Shown here piece after piece: positions 43,278-51,976 of a stretch of DNA of 64,000 nucleotides (positions are counted from its first letter, which is position 1; the number at the start of each line of letters is the position of its first letter). The DNA comes from UBA1181 sp963654355. GTDB taxonomy: Bacteria; Bacteroidota; Bacteroidia; Bacteroidales; Paludibacteraceae. A program made the translations under genes and the position numbers. Below the pieces are notes generated by a model. It did no database searches. It saw only the letters and a program-made list of their open reading frames with translations, and had not been told where the DNA came from. The stretch is taken from positions 13,336 to 77,335 of the forward strand of contig CAVKBM010000004.1 in the NCBI GenBank assembly GCA_963654355.1. The letters are read 5' to 3'.

Positions 43278-46200
43278 TCTTCCTTTAAGTAGTCATACAT
43301 CCTATTCGAGAACTCCTGCAAAATGGATGCGATTGGATAGAAGAAGAACGTTTCCGATATTTCGCTGTTTTCCCTTCCTTTACGTGCGTTTATTCCATTA
43401 GAAATGAATGTTTTTATATCGTTCTTTGCATTCAAAATTTCATCAAGAATATTCCAGCCTTCATCTGTTACACCAAAATTCTCCTCAAAGTCATATTCCT
43501 TATTGACTTCTTTTAAAGTCTTAAAGAAATCTTCAGTCTCAGAAAAAACTTCCGATATGAAACTTTCATTCACATTGGCGTATGTTTCCTCTTTTTTCAC
43601 AAACTGATAGCCGTACTTCAAAACCACATTCTCCAATCGTTCCGTTTCTTCCTCGTAATTACAGAACAAACCGCCTTTGCAAGTCGCATTTTTAGGTGCA
43701 TAGTCTTCGCTAAAACCTAAAATTTCTAATTTTTCTCCGCTCTGATACTTGTACCCAACAGATCTTTCAAGGACTACTTTCGAAAATTTCTCTAACTCCT
43801 TCCGACCATAATTATCCGTCGTCACCAACGCCTTTAGAATGTTGCTTCCATTTCCAGAAAACGCAATATGTCGTGGAAGTGGCATATCCTTGGCCTTGAT
43901 AATCTTCCCTGTATGATACAAGATGGAAACATAAAAAATGACAAATTCAAGTTTGAAATTATCATCATCTCTAAGTTTCTTGATGAAGTCCACGGCGTCC
44001 TGCGGAAATTTTTCTTTATGTTGTATTATATACGGATCTTCTTTCAATGTAAACAAGCTGGTTGCTACCTGTGCCGTTGAATCCCTGTCAAAGACTTCAT
44101 TTAGTTTCTTCTGTAATTCTGGATCTCCTTTTACTACCTTTTCAAGATACTCATCTTCAAAATACGCCACAAGACCATTTTGATTATTTCTCTTGAAGCT
44201 GTCTTCAAACAAAGAATTTCCTGCAAATCGGAACGAAGTTATACAATTAATCTTTCCATTTGATGCAAAAGCAACATCCGTCGTTCCACCTCCTATATCA
44301 ATAGAAAGCATATCTTTCACAGTACTCCCTTGTTCATTATGATAAGCAACGGGTGCAGAACTTTCGCTAATTCTATACACACGACCTTCTGTACCAAAGA
44401 AGTTCTTAAACTCATCGTTCCATATTTTTTGGAATTGTCCCAAACGTTTTTGCTTCATACTGTTAGGATAGAACCAAACCAAAGAAGTCTTTGCCAAATC
44501 ACCACCAAGAGAGATTGTCTTGTTTCGAAGCATAAACATAAGATTTCTTATGTATGCAGAGATTTGTTTTTCCGCATACTCATTTTCATCCCATTTCAAG
44601 TCCTTAGAAAATTCATTATACCCATCCGTCTCTTTAGTCTTTCCATAAGAGAAACTCACATTATACAATTCCAACGGATTCAAGGCAGAGTTCCAATCAA
44701 TTCTACTAGAATAACTTAGGATAGTACGAGTAGGAAAATGGAAACTCTCTTCTCCTAAAGACATTGGCATCAAATCTCTGTTGATAGTTCCTTTAACAGA
44801 CATCAATCCAATTTCAACAAGTTTACCTTCTCTCTCTTTCTTTACAGGCAAGAACAAGAGACCAACCATATTTTCAGACGATTTATACTCAAAAGGCATA
44901 CATTTTCTTCTGTTCTCCGTCTCATCTATGTATTCTATATGCGTATTAGATGTTCCCAAATCTACAGAGTAAGTGATTTGATGAGTTCCCTTATTCTTTT
45001 TCGTCATAAACAAAGGGACAGCCATACTTACGCCAGAACTCGTTCTTACTTGAATACATTCGAACTCCGAGTTTATGGTATAACCCGTGTTGCTATTGGA
45101 ATAACGATCATCCTCGTTCCTCTGCTTTTGCGCTCCAACAGTGTCAACGACTTGTCCATTTTGAAAGAACCTCAAATCAAGCACATTTCCAAAAGGGGCA
45201 ATAACATTTAAAGCATAGTATGGAGAAACATTCTCTGGCATTGAAATTGCAGGACAAATGACCACATCACTATCTTTTAATTCACCTTTGATGATTTGTC
45301 CTTCATTTCTCTCTACGTTTGCCGCTTGAGCTGTGTACACTCTACTATATTTAACAACACCTTTTTTCGTTGGCACTTTCAAAGTAACACTAACAGAAGA
45401 TTTATTATTTTCTTCTAATAAAATCATCTTGTTATCAACGAGCTCCTTAGCAGAGAAAAATTTGAAAAATAATGGTGTTAATGGAAGAAGATAAGACGCA
45501 CTATTACTTTTGAAGCCACCATCATAGAACAAATCATTGTTTAGTTTGTGTCTGAAAAGCAAATCATCGTTTTGTCTGTAAGATGTTGATAGTATCGTAG
45601 ATTCCAGAAAATCACTAACCGTAAGATAGGGTTGCTTACTGCCATCATAAGGCAAAGTGCGACTTTCAAATGGTCTCTCATCAAACGCAGGAGCATTATT
45701 CTTTCCCCATCTTGCAGTGGTATATTGCCAATCCTCATAGATGTTTCCTGAATCCACTGGTAAGACAAGGCATTTACAATCTGGCACTTTAACTGAGTTT
45801 ATGATAAAATCGCTATCCGACACCTCTTTAGAAGCCTTTTGATACAAAGGGAATCCTATCACCTCAACATCATTAACTTGATTACCGACCGTTGTGATCT
45901 TTTGGAATCCATTAGGGCACTCGTCTTCAGATGAGAAATCAGGCAAATTGAGGAAGTCTTCTTGTTTCCATATGTCTTCTAATGCTTTAGAAGTTAGATC
46001 CAAATAGTCAGTAAACTCTCTCATCTTATCACCGAACTTTCGAGTTGAGGCAGACAAACCCATCAAATATTTTACATACTCAGGGTCTCTCTTGTAAAGC
46101 GGTTGATATTCATCGTCAAAAGGTATATCCTCTCCAAAGTGAACTCCTCGCACATCACTCAAATCATTTGCATTGCCGAAAAACAATGTTGAAGGAGATG

Positions 46201-46723
46201 TTGCACCTACAACACACAAACGACTTCCTCTCCTATAATTCAGAATGTAAATATCCTTAACATCCTTGAAATTATAAGTCTTTTTGTCTGCTTCCCAATA
46301 GGTCTTCAATGCTTCTGCATAACATTTGCGACCCATTGATCCATTTTCAACATTACTCAGTCTGTTGGGATTCCAAACAATAATCTCAAATTTATCCTTG
46401 AATTTTTCTAAGTTGAAGAATATCTCCCCAACATCCAACGAGTCACTAACCATCTTGTGATAGATAGTCTGCTTATCCAACTCTTCTCTCAACACTTTTC
46501 CTTTCTTTCCCTTACATGCTTTGACAACTTCAGAGAATGCTGTTTTTACAAGGTCAATCCGTGCAAAGGGCGATGGAACAGATGTTATCTCTTTCTTACT
46601 ATCTCCGCCATTAGGATCTTCTATCGCATTGATATTTGTTTCATCGTATGGGTTAAAATCTTGACCTTTCCACCCTTCTATTTTGTTATCACCCTCGCGA
46701 TATATTCTATAAACTTTACTCAT
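43274..46723 (-). CDS. Giant Hsp70/actin-fold ATPase
   Basis: The 1149-residue protein shows all three nucleotide motifs of the actin/Hsp70 fold in its C-terminal half: phosphate 1 SVDLGTSNTHI (586-596), phosphate 2 LSIDIGGGTTDVA (806-818) and adenosine HIAFSGNGSN (951-960). The N-terminal 570 residues are of unknown fold and contain no signal or membrane helix. The layout recalls SrfB-like virulence proteins, but I see no clear match. It begins two bases after the tubulin-like gene and overlaps the coiled-coil gene by four. A role as an ATP-driven scaffold or chaperone beside a tubulin-like GTPase is inferred. Confidence 0.82.
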   Translation of the reverse strand: MSKVYRIYREGDNKIEGWKGQDFNPYDETNINAIEDPNGGDSKKEITSVPSPFARIDLVKTAFSEVVKACKGKKGKVLREELDKQTIYHKMVSDSLDVGEIFFNLEKFKDKFEIIVWNPNRLSNVENGSMGRKCYAEALKTYWEADKKTYNFKDVKDIYILNYRRGSRLCVVGATSPSTLFFGNANDLSDVRGVHFGEDIPFDDEYQPLYKRDPEYVKYLMGLSASTRKFGDKMREFTDYLDLTSKALEDIWKQEDFLNLPDFSSEDECPNGFQKITTVGNQVNDVEVIGFPLYQKASKEVSDSDFIINSVKVPDCKCLVLPVDSGNIYEDWQYTTARWGKNNAPAFDERPFESRTLPYDGSKQPYLTVSDFLESTILSTSYRQNDDLLFRHKLNNDLFYDGGFKSNSASYLLPLTPLFFKFFSAKELVDNKMILLEENNKSSVSVTLKVPTKKGVVKYSRVYTAQAANVERNEGQIIKGELKDSDVVICPAISMPENVSPYYALNVIAPFGNVLDLRFFQNGQVVDTVGAQKQRNEDDRYSNSNTGYTINSEFECIQVRTSSGVSMAVPLFMTKKNKGTHQITYSVDLGTSNTHIEYIDETENRRKCMPFEYKSSENMVGLLFLPVKKEREGKLVEIGLMSVKGTINRDLMPMSLGEESFHFPTRTILSYSSRIDWNSALNPLELYNVSFSYGKTKETDGYNEFSKDLKWDENEYAEKQISAYIRNLMFMLRNKTISLGGDLAKTSLVWFYPNSMKQKRLGQFQKIWNDEFKNFFGTEGRVYRISESSAPVAYHNEQGSTVKDMLSIDIGGGTTDVAFASNGKINCITSFRFAGNSLFEDSFKRNNQNGLVAYFEDEYLEKVVKGDPELQKKLNEVFDRDSTAQVATSLFTLKEDPYIIQHKEKFPQDAVDFIKKLRDDDNFKLEFVIFYVSILYHTGKIIKAKDMPLPRHIAFSGNGSNILKALVTTDNYGRKELEKFSKVVLERSVGYKYQSGEKLEILGFSEDYAPKNATCKGGLFCNYEEETERLENVVLKYGYQFVKKEETYANVNESFISEVFSETEDFFKTLKEVNKEYDFEENFGVTDEGWNILDEILNAKNDIKTFISNGINARKGRENSEISETFFFYPIASILQEFSNRMYDYLKEE

Positions 46724-46725
46724 AA

Positions 46726-48168
46726 TTAGAATCTATATTTGTCTTTTGCAAACTTTTTCGCCGCCACATTATATATCTCCATAAATTTCTCCTTGTCACT
46801 ATTCTCTTTTGGAGAAACTCCATTCAATTCGGATCTAAAAGAATCCTCATCTACTTTTGATGAGAACAGACCTCCTTTGGCTTCTAAATCTGTAACTAAA
46901 TGTTTCAAATCTCCGAGTTTTCCCGACTCAACTTTGAATGGAACAAAAGATGGCAAATTTCCTTTCAACTCATCCAACCATGAAATATAATCAGACAGAA
47001 ATCCCCTTACACTTTTTGCATATTTTTCATTGTAAAACGCCTCTTTTAACCTTAGTTTACTATTAGCCTTAAGACTTTGACTGCTGACAAACTTATAATC
47101 CTCCACGAGACTCTTTGCGAACAATGCGAACTCAATCATAGGATAAACCAATTCGTTCTGATAGTCGTCATTATTGCTTAATCCAATGAAATTTTTAAGT
47201 GTAACAGCATTGCCTTTGTCTAAATCAGTATCTTTCAGACCGAACTCCATGTATTTCGTTTTATGCGTGTCACTGCTTTCAAAGTCATCTGAAATTTTAC
47301 AAAAATCTATAATGGCTGTTGCAGCTAAAACCTCTATGAAATTTGCATCATTCGCTTGTGTAGAACCTCCCTCGCAGTTGTTGTATGCTTTTTTTGGAAT
47401 ATCACCAATATAGTAAAGCGCATCTGCCTCTTTGATATTTTCCTTATAATATTTCAACGCAGCACGTGCTTTAGACATAAATGTAGAAGAGTCAATTGCA
47501 CTCTCATCATTTGCCTTTAAAAGAAAATACGGAAGTACCGAAATTGCACCAATAACTGCCCTGTTCAAATTTGCGCAATTATCAATACCACTACAATTGC
47601 GGAGCGTTTTCAAAAGCAATGGGAATCCACTAGCTCCCGTTCCACCAAAAATGGAGCTGATAATGAAAATTCTATCAGCTTCTCCAAACGATGACGCAAA
47701 ATTTCGGAATTTCTCCGATTGCGAGATTTGGTTCAATACGACACTCCCGATATTAGGATTCCCCTTAAAACCAACTTCCATAGACGCTTGAAGGTTATCT
47801 TCAGAAAACAACATTTCAGTCATTGCTTTATCCTCTCGATCCATGCTACCGATTGAGATAAAATCTCCGTATGTTTTGTCGTTTGTTTCCTCTATTGGAA
47901 GAGTATAATCATCCACTCCAGGGTTTAGTTTCGTTCTGAAGAATGACAACTTGCTTCCTTCCGTAAACTCTAAATCATCATGGATAGCCTTATATTTCCT
48001 GAGTATCTCAATATTCCTCGTCAAATCCGCATTAGCCACATCTGGGTCGATGATGATAGGCACTATCTCGTACCCATTGGTCTCGACACCAGCAGCCAAT
48101 AGCATCGTGAGAGAACGAAGCACTCGCGACCCCGTCCCTCCTATTCCAAATACATATAATTTCAGCAT
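46726..48168 (-). CDS. Tubulin/FtsZ-like GTPase family protein
   Basis: The 480-residue protein has an N-terminal nucleotide-binding loop VFGIGGTGSRVLRSL (6-20), comparable to GVGGAGTNAV of FtsZ. The tubulin signature-like SSIFGGTGASG is at 171-181. Asp-rich and helical regions follow. The size and motif spacing fit the tubulin-like (Tubulin_2 type) proteins of bacteria rather than true FtsZ, which is encoded separately at 18378-19877. It is the third gene of the eight-gene operon. Bacterial relatives have been proposed to act in membrane remodelling; nothing here tests that. Confidence 0.82.
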   Translation of the reverse strand: MLKLYVFGIGGTGSRVLRSLTMLLAAGVETNGYEIVPIIIDPDVANADLTRNIEILRKYKAIHDDLEFTEGSKLSFFRTKLNPGVDDYTLPIEETNDKTYGDFISIGSMDREDKAMTEMLFSEDNLQASMEVGFKGNPNIGSVVLNQISQSEKFRNFASSFGEADRIFIISSIFGGTGASGFPLLLKTLRNCSGIDNCANLNRAVIGAISVLPYFLLKANDESAIDSSTFMSKARAALKYYKENIKEADALYYIGDIPKKAYNNCEGGSTQANDANFIEVLAATAIIDFCKISDDFESSDTHKTKYMEFGLKDTDLDKGNAVTLKNFIGLSNNDDYQNELVYPMIEFALFAKSLVEDYKFVSSQSLKANSKLRLKEAFYNEKYAKSVRGFLSDYISWLDELKGNLPSFVPFKVESGKLGDLKHLVTDLEAKGGLFSSKVDEDSFRSELNGVSPKENSDKEKFMEIYNVAAKKFAKDKYRF

Positions 48169-48179
48169 TGCTTGTTTGT

Positions 48180-48656
48180 TTAAAATGGCACTCTTGAATA
48201 ATCTCTACTAAACCACTTGAAAATAAGGGTCATAACGACGAAAAAAACCAACGCAACAATTGCATTAGTACATCCGAACATGAAACAGTCAAATCCTCCA
48301 ATCGGCAAATCTGTCGTTGCATTGGTTACTTCGTCTACCGTTACCATCTTGCCTTGATAAAGGTCTGACAATACCCACTGCCACCCTATCAACAGTGCCA
48401 ATCCACTATTGACAACCAATGCTATCAACCAAGTGAAAATATTACCCCAACTTGGCTTCTGCAACAACTTGCCAAAGACAAAATAGTAAACCAACACAAT
48501 CACCAACGTAACAAGCAACGTTGCCATACCAATTCCAATAAACTGATTGGATGTGACCACACTTGAGGCAACTCCCCATAGGTAATCTGCCAAGTCTGTC
48601 CCATACATGTTCTCCAATCCACACATAGTGTAGAGTGTTCCGAATAATTCGTCCAT
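48180..48656 (-). CDS. Small polytopic membrane protein of the motor operon
   Basis: The 158-residue protein has about three transmembrane helices (about 40-62, 72-95 and 128-148) and no signal peptide. No family motif is recognised. It lies between the VWA lipoprotein (five-base gap) and the tubulin-like gene (eleven-base gap), so it is probably the membrane anchor of the system. Confidence 0.75.
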   Translation of the reverse strand: MDELFGTLYTMCGLENMYGTDLADYLWGVASSVVTSNQFIGIGMATLLVTLVIVLVYYFVFGKLLQKPSWGNIFTWLIALVVNSGLALLIGWQWVLSDLYQGKMVTVDEVTNATTDLPIGGFDCFMFGCTNAIVALVFFVVMTLIFKWFSRDYSRVPF

Positions 48657-48661
48657 ATCTA

Positions 48662-49867
48662 TTAATTTTTACTGTTTGTTAAAGTTATTTTTCCTGCTTC
48701 TTTATGCTTCTCGTAGGCATCTGCCACACCTCCGATTATATATTTGATAGAAAATGTTTTATCTACTTCCAAAGAGTCATCTCTCGTCCCATTCAAATCT
48801 TCGACCCACGAAGGCAGTTCTATTTTTTTCACATTCAACAGGTCTGAGAACGACTGGTCCGGCACTTCTATAGAAAACGAATGCGTATATTTGCTTGTAT
48901 TAGGCAAAGCTGTCACCCCCGTGATTTTCACACTTCCTTTGCTCATATAATAATTGTCGAGATACTGCAAATCTTCCTCCAACTGCAGACTTGGCGACAA
49001 ATCCATCATCAACTTGCAGGTGTATAAACCATTCTTCCCCTTTGTCTTCAAAACCAACTCTTGCTTATCCTTTCCCTGTACATACAAAGTGGCAGGGAAC
49101 TCTGTTGATGGAGAGAAAGAGCAATAGTTCTTAAATCCATGTTGTATTTTCGTGTTTGGAATATTACGATTGATAAACGCTAGTTTTTCTTGCGTTCCTA
49201 TCACCCACAAATAGACAGGGCGATCACCATCATAATCAATCTTTCCTCCCTTCGGATAATAATATGTCCCCTGATATTTTGAATCTAATTGGTAGATGCA
49301 GAAGCTCAAAGTCGGCAAACTCTTAAGTTTCTGATTCACAATATTATTTATATCAGTTCTTGTGATATTCAAAAATCCTGACGCATTTCCTTTCGGCATG
49401 TCCATAATACAGTCGGAAGTGAATATGACAACTGTGTCTTCCTTCGCACTATTAATAACTTCAGATAGGATTTGCTTAAAATCCGTATTGGCATGGTTTC
49501 CTGCCACACTACCAAAAGCCTCAGGTGTCAATTTGGGAATCAATTCGCTCAACGTGGCATTCATCGGCACTGTTTGTGCGTTTATATAGTTCAAATCAAT
49601 ATCAGTGGCATAACCATTGAGAGCGGTCAAGTAACTGTAAATAGCATCTTTAAACTCTGCTCCGTTGCAAAGGTAGCCGTTCATGCTACCTGAATTTTCA
49701 ATGTAGACTTTAACTGCAAACTGGCTGTTTTTCCCTTCCTCCCCTCCTTCAACTTTCAACTTCCATCCGTTGCTGCATCCAATAGTTCCAAACAAGGACA
49801 CCACAAACAAAGACGCAAATCCAAAAACCTTTCGGACTTTTTCCTCAAAAACGTTCTGTCTCGCCAT
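48662..49867 (-). CDS. VWA-domain lipoprotein, first gene of the motor operon
   Basis: The 401-residue protein has an N-terminal signal ending near GTIGC (probable lipobox, Cys about 31). A VWA-like domain starts with FAVKVYIENSGSMNGYL (about 47-63), a MIDAS-like DxSxS in which Asp is replaced by Glu-Asn. NTDFKQILSEV and VVIFTSDCIMDMP supply the usual Thr and second Asp. A beta-rich C-terminal part follows. It is preceded by AGGAAA about 10 bases upstream and, 74 bases further, by a terminator hairpin. VWA proteins usually bind partners through metal; here the changed MIDAS may bind differently. Confidence 0.82.
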   Translation of the reverse strand: MARQNVFEEKVRKVFGFASLFVVSLFGTIGCSNGWKLKVEGGEEGKNSQFAVKVYIENSGSMNGYLCNGAEFKDAIYSYLTALNGYATDIDLNYINAQTVPMNATLSELIPKLTPEAFGSVAGNHANTDFKQILSEVINSAKEDTVVIFTSDCIMDMPKGNASGFLNITRTDINNIVNQKLKSLPTLSFCIYQLDSKYQGTYYYPKGGKIDYDGDRPVYLWVIGTQEKLAFINRNIPNTKIQHGFKNYCSFSPSTEFPATLYVQGKDKQELVLKTKGKNGLYTCKLMMDLSPSLQLEEDLQYLDNYYMSKGSVKITGVTALPNTSKYTHSFSIEVPDQSFSDLLNVKKIELPSWVEDLNGTRDDSLEVDKTFSIKYIIGGVADAYEKHKEAGKITLTNSKN

Positions 49868-49934
49868 AAGTAAACATTTCCTTTTCTATGGTTCCCATCA
49901 TAGAATAACATTCTAAATGTTTGCTTATAGACAC

Positions 49935-49970
49935 AAAAAAGAGTGGGAACTACTGTCGTCTGTTCCACTC
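49935..49970 (-). terminator. Terminator of the structured leader RNA upstream of the motor operon
   Basis: On the minus strand GAGTGGAAC (49962-49970) pairs with GTTCCCACTC (49941-49950), one bulged base, followed by TTTTTT. It lies 68 bases before the VWA gene and overlaps an alternative pairing (49955-49965). Confidence 0.8.
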
Positions 49971-50012
49971 ACTGAGGCTTCTCGCATCGCCCAATCCTGT
50001 TGAACAGACAAC
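49955..50012 (-). promoter_or_regulatory. Alternative pairing that would block the leader terminator
   Basis: On the minus strand GTTGTCTGTTC (50002-50012) pairs over 11 bp, one G-U, with GAACAGACGAC (49955-49965). The second strand contains part of the 5' arm and the loop of the terminator, so the two cannot form together. With the GGCTTCT/AGAAGCC stem it makes a pseudoknot-like arrangement. Confidence 0.6.
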
Positions 50013-50334
50013 GTAGAAGCCCACCCAGATATGCCTAACTAACATCTAAAGGATAGATATACCATACTTCAAAAAAAGCAGGTATATCACCCCCCGATGT
50101 GAATTACCACACCATTTGGACATCCACCGTTGCTACCATCATGACAGGATTTTAGAAATTTTGCGAGAATTTCAGTAAGTCATGAACATAGCGCCAATAA
50201 ACGCCTTCTATGTCTTGTCTCGACCGACTCTGAGACTTGTATTTCAGCAAATTAACAGCATTTTCACTAAGGTTCAGTGTCAGCCAAGACCACTGAACTT
50301 TTCAACTTTCTCGTTGATAAAGCTCTATTTTCTC

Positions 50335-50342
50335 CAAAAGTA
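50335..50342 (-). promoter_or_regulatory. -7 promoter element of the structured RNA
   Basis: TACTTTTG on the minus strand matches TAnnTTTG and would start transcription near 50328. A matching -33 TTTG is not clear. Confidence 0.4.
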
Positions 50343-50429
50343 ATACAAAATCTGCATTTTTCACATTGTTTCCATTAATATTTTTTCACATTACACCTTG
50401 CAGACAATGTAGAAGCTTCTTCTTTTTAA

Positions 50430-50455
50430 GGGGCGCAGGCTTTCACCCTCGCCCC
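50430..50455 (-). terminator. GC-rich hairpin after the 58-residue ORF
   Basis: GGGGCG and CGCCCC enclose an AGG/CCT extension and a seven-base loop. On the minus strand it lies 60 bases after the small ORF and is followed by TTAAAAAG, a weak U tract, so terminator status is tentative. Confidence 0.45.
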
Positions 50456-50514
50456 CCCTTTTCATAATCACTGTTTGCTTTTCTTGATTTGTATCAAATA
50501 ACACATTACAACTT

Positions 50515-50691
50515 TCATTTTTTTGAACCGCTAACATCTTTTACAGCATCTATTGTGCCTCTTACAACCTTTTCGACTCCTTGCTGCGCAGCGTTAGAAA
50601 TCATACCATTTACAACATAGTTAACAAGGGAACTCCCAGTTTTCACAAGTGTTCCTGCAGCAATTGCTGATGCGATAGCTAAAAATGACAT
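50515..50691 (-). CDS. Small protein of unknown function, 58 residues
   Basis: This ORF starts MSFLAIASAIAAGTLVKTGS and ends KDVSGSKK. It is Ala-, Gly- and Val-rich with GxxxG-like spacing, suggestive of a short amphipathic or membrane-binding helix. The near-consensus stretch TAAAATTTG (one base longer than TAnnTTTG) lies about 9 bases upstream of the ATG. Amino-acid composition looks coding. It lies upstream of the structured RNA and motor operon on the same strand. No family is recognised. Confidence 0.5.
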   Translation of the reverse strand: MSFLAIASAIAAGTLVKTGSSLVNYVVNGMISNAAQQGVEKVVRGTIDAVKDVSGSKK

Positions 50692-50900
50692 ACTTATTCA
50701 AATTTTAAGTTTATACTCAATTTTGCAAGGCTCTCATCACCTTAACCGTTGTAAACATAGCGCGGTAAGGCGGAATTTGGAATTGTATTCAGATTGTTTT
50801 CTTTAGAAATTTTCTGTTTGTGTGCTGTTTTGTAGAATAGGACAAAACAAAGACAAACTCGAAATTAGCAATGAGAAAAACACAGTGGAGATGTTCTACA

Positions 50901-50980
50901 GCCAAACAACGGAATGATTTTGCCATTTTTCAGCCAAATGGCGGAATGAAATTGGCGATTTTCGGCCAAATGGCGGAATG
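50901..50980. repeat. Three direct repeats with a 32-bp period
   Basis: GCCAAATGGCGGAATG occurs identically at 50933-50948 and 50965-50980, and as GCCAAACAACGGAATG at 50901-50916. The starts are exactly 32 bp apart, about three helical turns. The sequences between are AT-rich and partly similar. They lie about 140 bp upstream of upp. Use as binding sites is possible; the factor is unknown. Confidence 0.7.
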
Positions 50981-51122
50981 GATTTTTACAAACACTTTTG
51001 AATCAACAAGTTATGATTATCCATTACGCTGAGAAAAAGTCAGACAAAATTGGCGAGAAAATCCCCTTTGCATTCCCCCTCTAATTCTCTATTTTTGTAC
51101 AAACCATTAAACGAAAACTCAA

Positions 51123-51782
51123 GTGGAAATCATAAATCTAAGCGACCAAAATTCCGTTATAAACAGCTATTTGGCAGAGATGCGCGACCCTGTGTACCAG
51201 AAGAACAGACTGCTTTTTCGCAACAATGTGAAGCGTGTGGGCGAGTTCGAGGCTTACGAAATCTCAAAATCCTTCAACTACGAACCATGCGATGTAACCT
51301 CGCCTCTCGGGTTTGCTAAGATGCAACTGCCCACCAACAAAGTCGTCATCGGCACAATTCTCCGTGCAGGACTACCTTTCCACGATGGATTCCTTAACGT
51401 CTTCGACAAGGCCGACAACGCTTTCGTGAGTGCCTACCGCGAGTATGTCAACGAGAGTCATACGGAAGTGGGTGTGCATGTGGAGTATCTCGCCACTTCA
51501 GAAATTGAGGGCAAGACGCTTATCCTTGCAGACCCAATGCTTGCCACTGGTTCCAGCATGGAATTGGCTTGGAAAGTTCTCCAGACCAAGGGTACACCTT
51601 CGCACATTCATATTGCCTGCCTCATGGCTGCACCCGAAGGTATCGAACAAGTCAAGAAGACTTTCCCAGACGACATCACCACCGTTTGGTGCGCCTGCAT
51701 TGACGAGGGACTAAACGCTCAAAAATACATCATTCCAGGATTCGGTGACTGTGGAGATCTTTGCTTTGGGGAGAAAAAATAA
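51123..51782 (+). CDS. upp: Uracil phosphoribosyltransferase
   Basis: This 219-residue salvage enzyme makes UMP from uracil and PRPP. The PRPP loop region is ILADPMLATGSSM, and the uracil side includes YIIPGFGDCGD near the C-terminus. The start is GTG (MEIINLSDQNS), since no in-frame ATG precedes it and the family begins EIINL. Length is normal for Bacteroidetes. Confidence 0.95.
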   Translation: MEIINLSDQNSVINSYLAEMRDPVYQKNRLLFRNNVKRVGEFEAYEISKSFNYEPCDVTSPLGFAKMQLPTNKVVIGTILRAGLPFHDGFLNVFDKADNAFVSAYREYVNESHTEVGVHVEYLATSEIEGKTLILADPMLATGSSMELAWKVLQTKGTPSHIHIACLMAAPEGIEQVKKTFPDDITTVWCACIDEGLNAQKYIIPGFGDCGDLCFGEKK

Positions 51783-51976
51783 AATACAAGCAATAGCAAA
51801 AATGGACGTCTTTACTTACATTCACTTGCAATATTTACCAAATAAAATAATTATTTAATATCAAAAGAACATTTTACAATTCTTTTGCCTATGCTTTTCA
51901 ACACTTCACTCTATTTTTAGCCTCCGCTTTTTTATAGTTTAAGGCATTTTTAGGGTCAGTTTTTCTTCGACTTGTC

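Larger units (their letters stand above)
49935..50330 (-). ncRNA. Candidate structured leader or non-coding RNA, about 390 nt
   Basis: Successive perfect inverted repeats indicate a folded RNA read on the minus strand. From 5' to 3' they are 50313-50317/50302-50306 (TCAAC/GTTGA) and 50291-50298/50272-50279 (GTTCAGTG/CACTGAAC). Next come 50232-50236/50217-50221 (GTCTC/GAGAC) and 50179-50185/50139-50145 (TCATGAC), with an inner GAAATT/AATTTC. Then follow 50096-50100/50042-50046, with an inner GATATACC/GGTATATC (50081-50088/50056-50063), and 50015-50021/49976-49982 (GGCTTCT/AGAAGCC). It ends in the terminator at 49935-49970. A -7-like TACTTTTG is at 50335-50342. No motif of 6S, tmRNA, RNase P or SRP RNA is visible. 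A 31-codon frame (49950-50045) overlaps its 3' part. Confidence 0.65.

Noticed and set aside
49950..50045. 31-codon frame (MLVRHIWVGF...) on the minus strand inside the structured RNA
   Set aside because: It runs through the GGCTTCT/AGAAGCC stem and stops in the terminator, so the folded RNA explains the sequence better; translation cannot be excluded.
49935..50330. 6S RNA, tmRNA, RNase P RNA, SRP RNA or T-box
   Set aside because: None of the conserved core sequences of these RNAs (for example the P4 region of RNase P or a T-box consensus) can be found.
50901..50980. CRISPR array
   Set aside because: Only three repeats, and the intervening 16-bp segments are AT-rich and partly similar rather than unique spacers.
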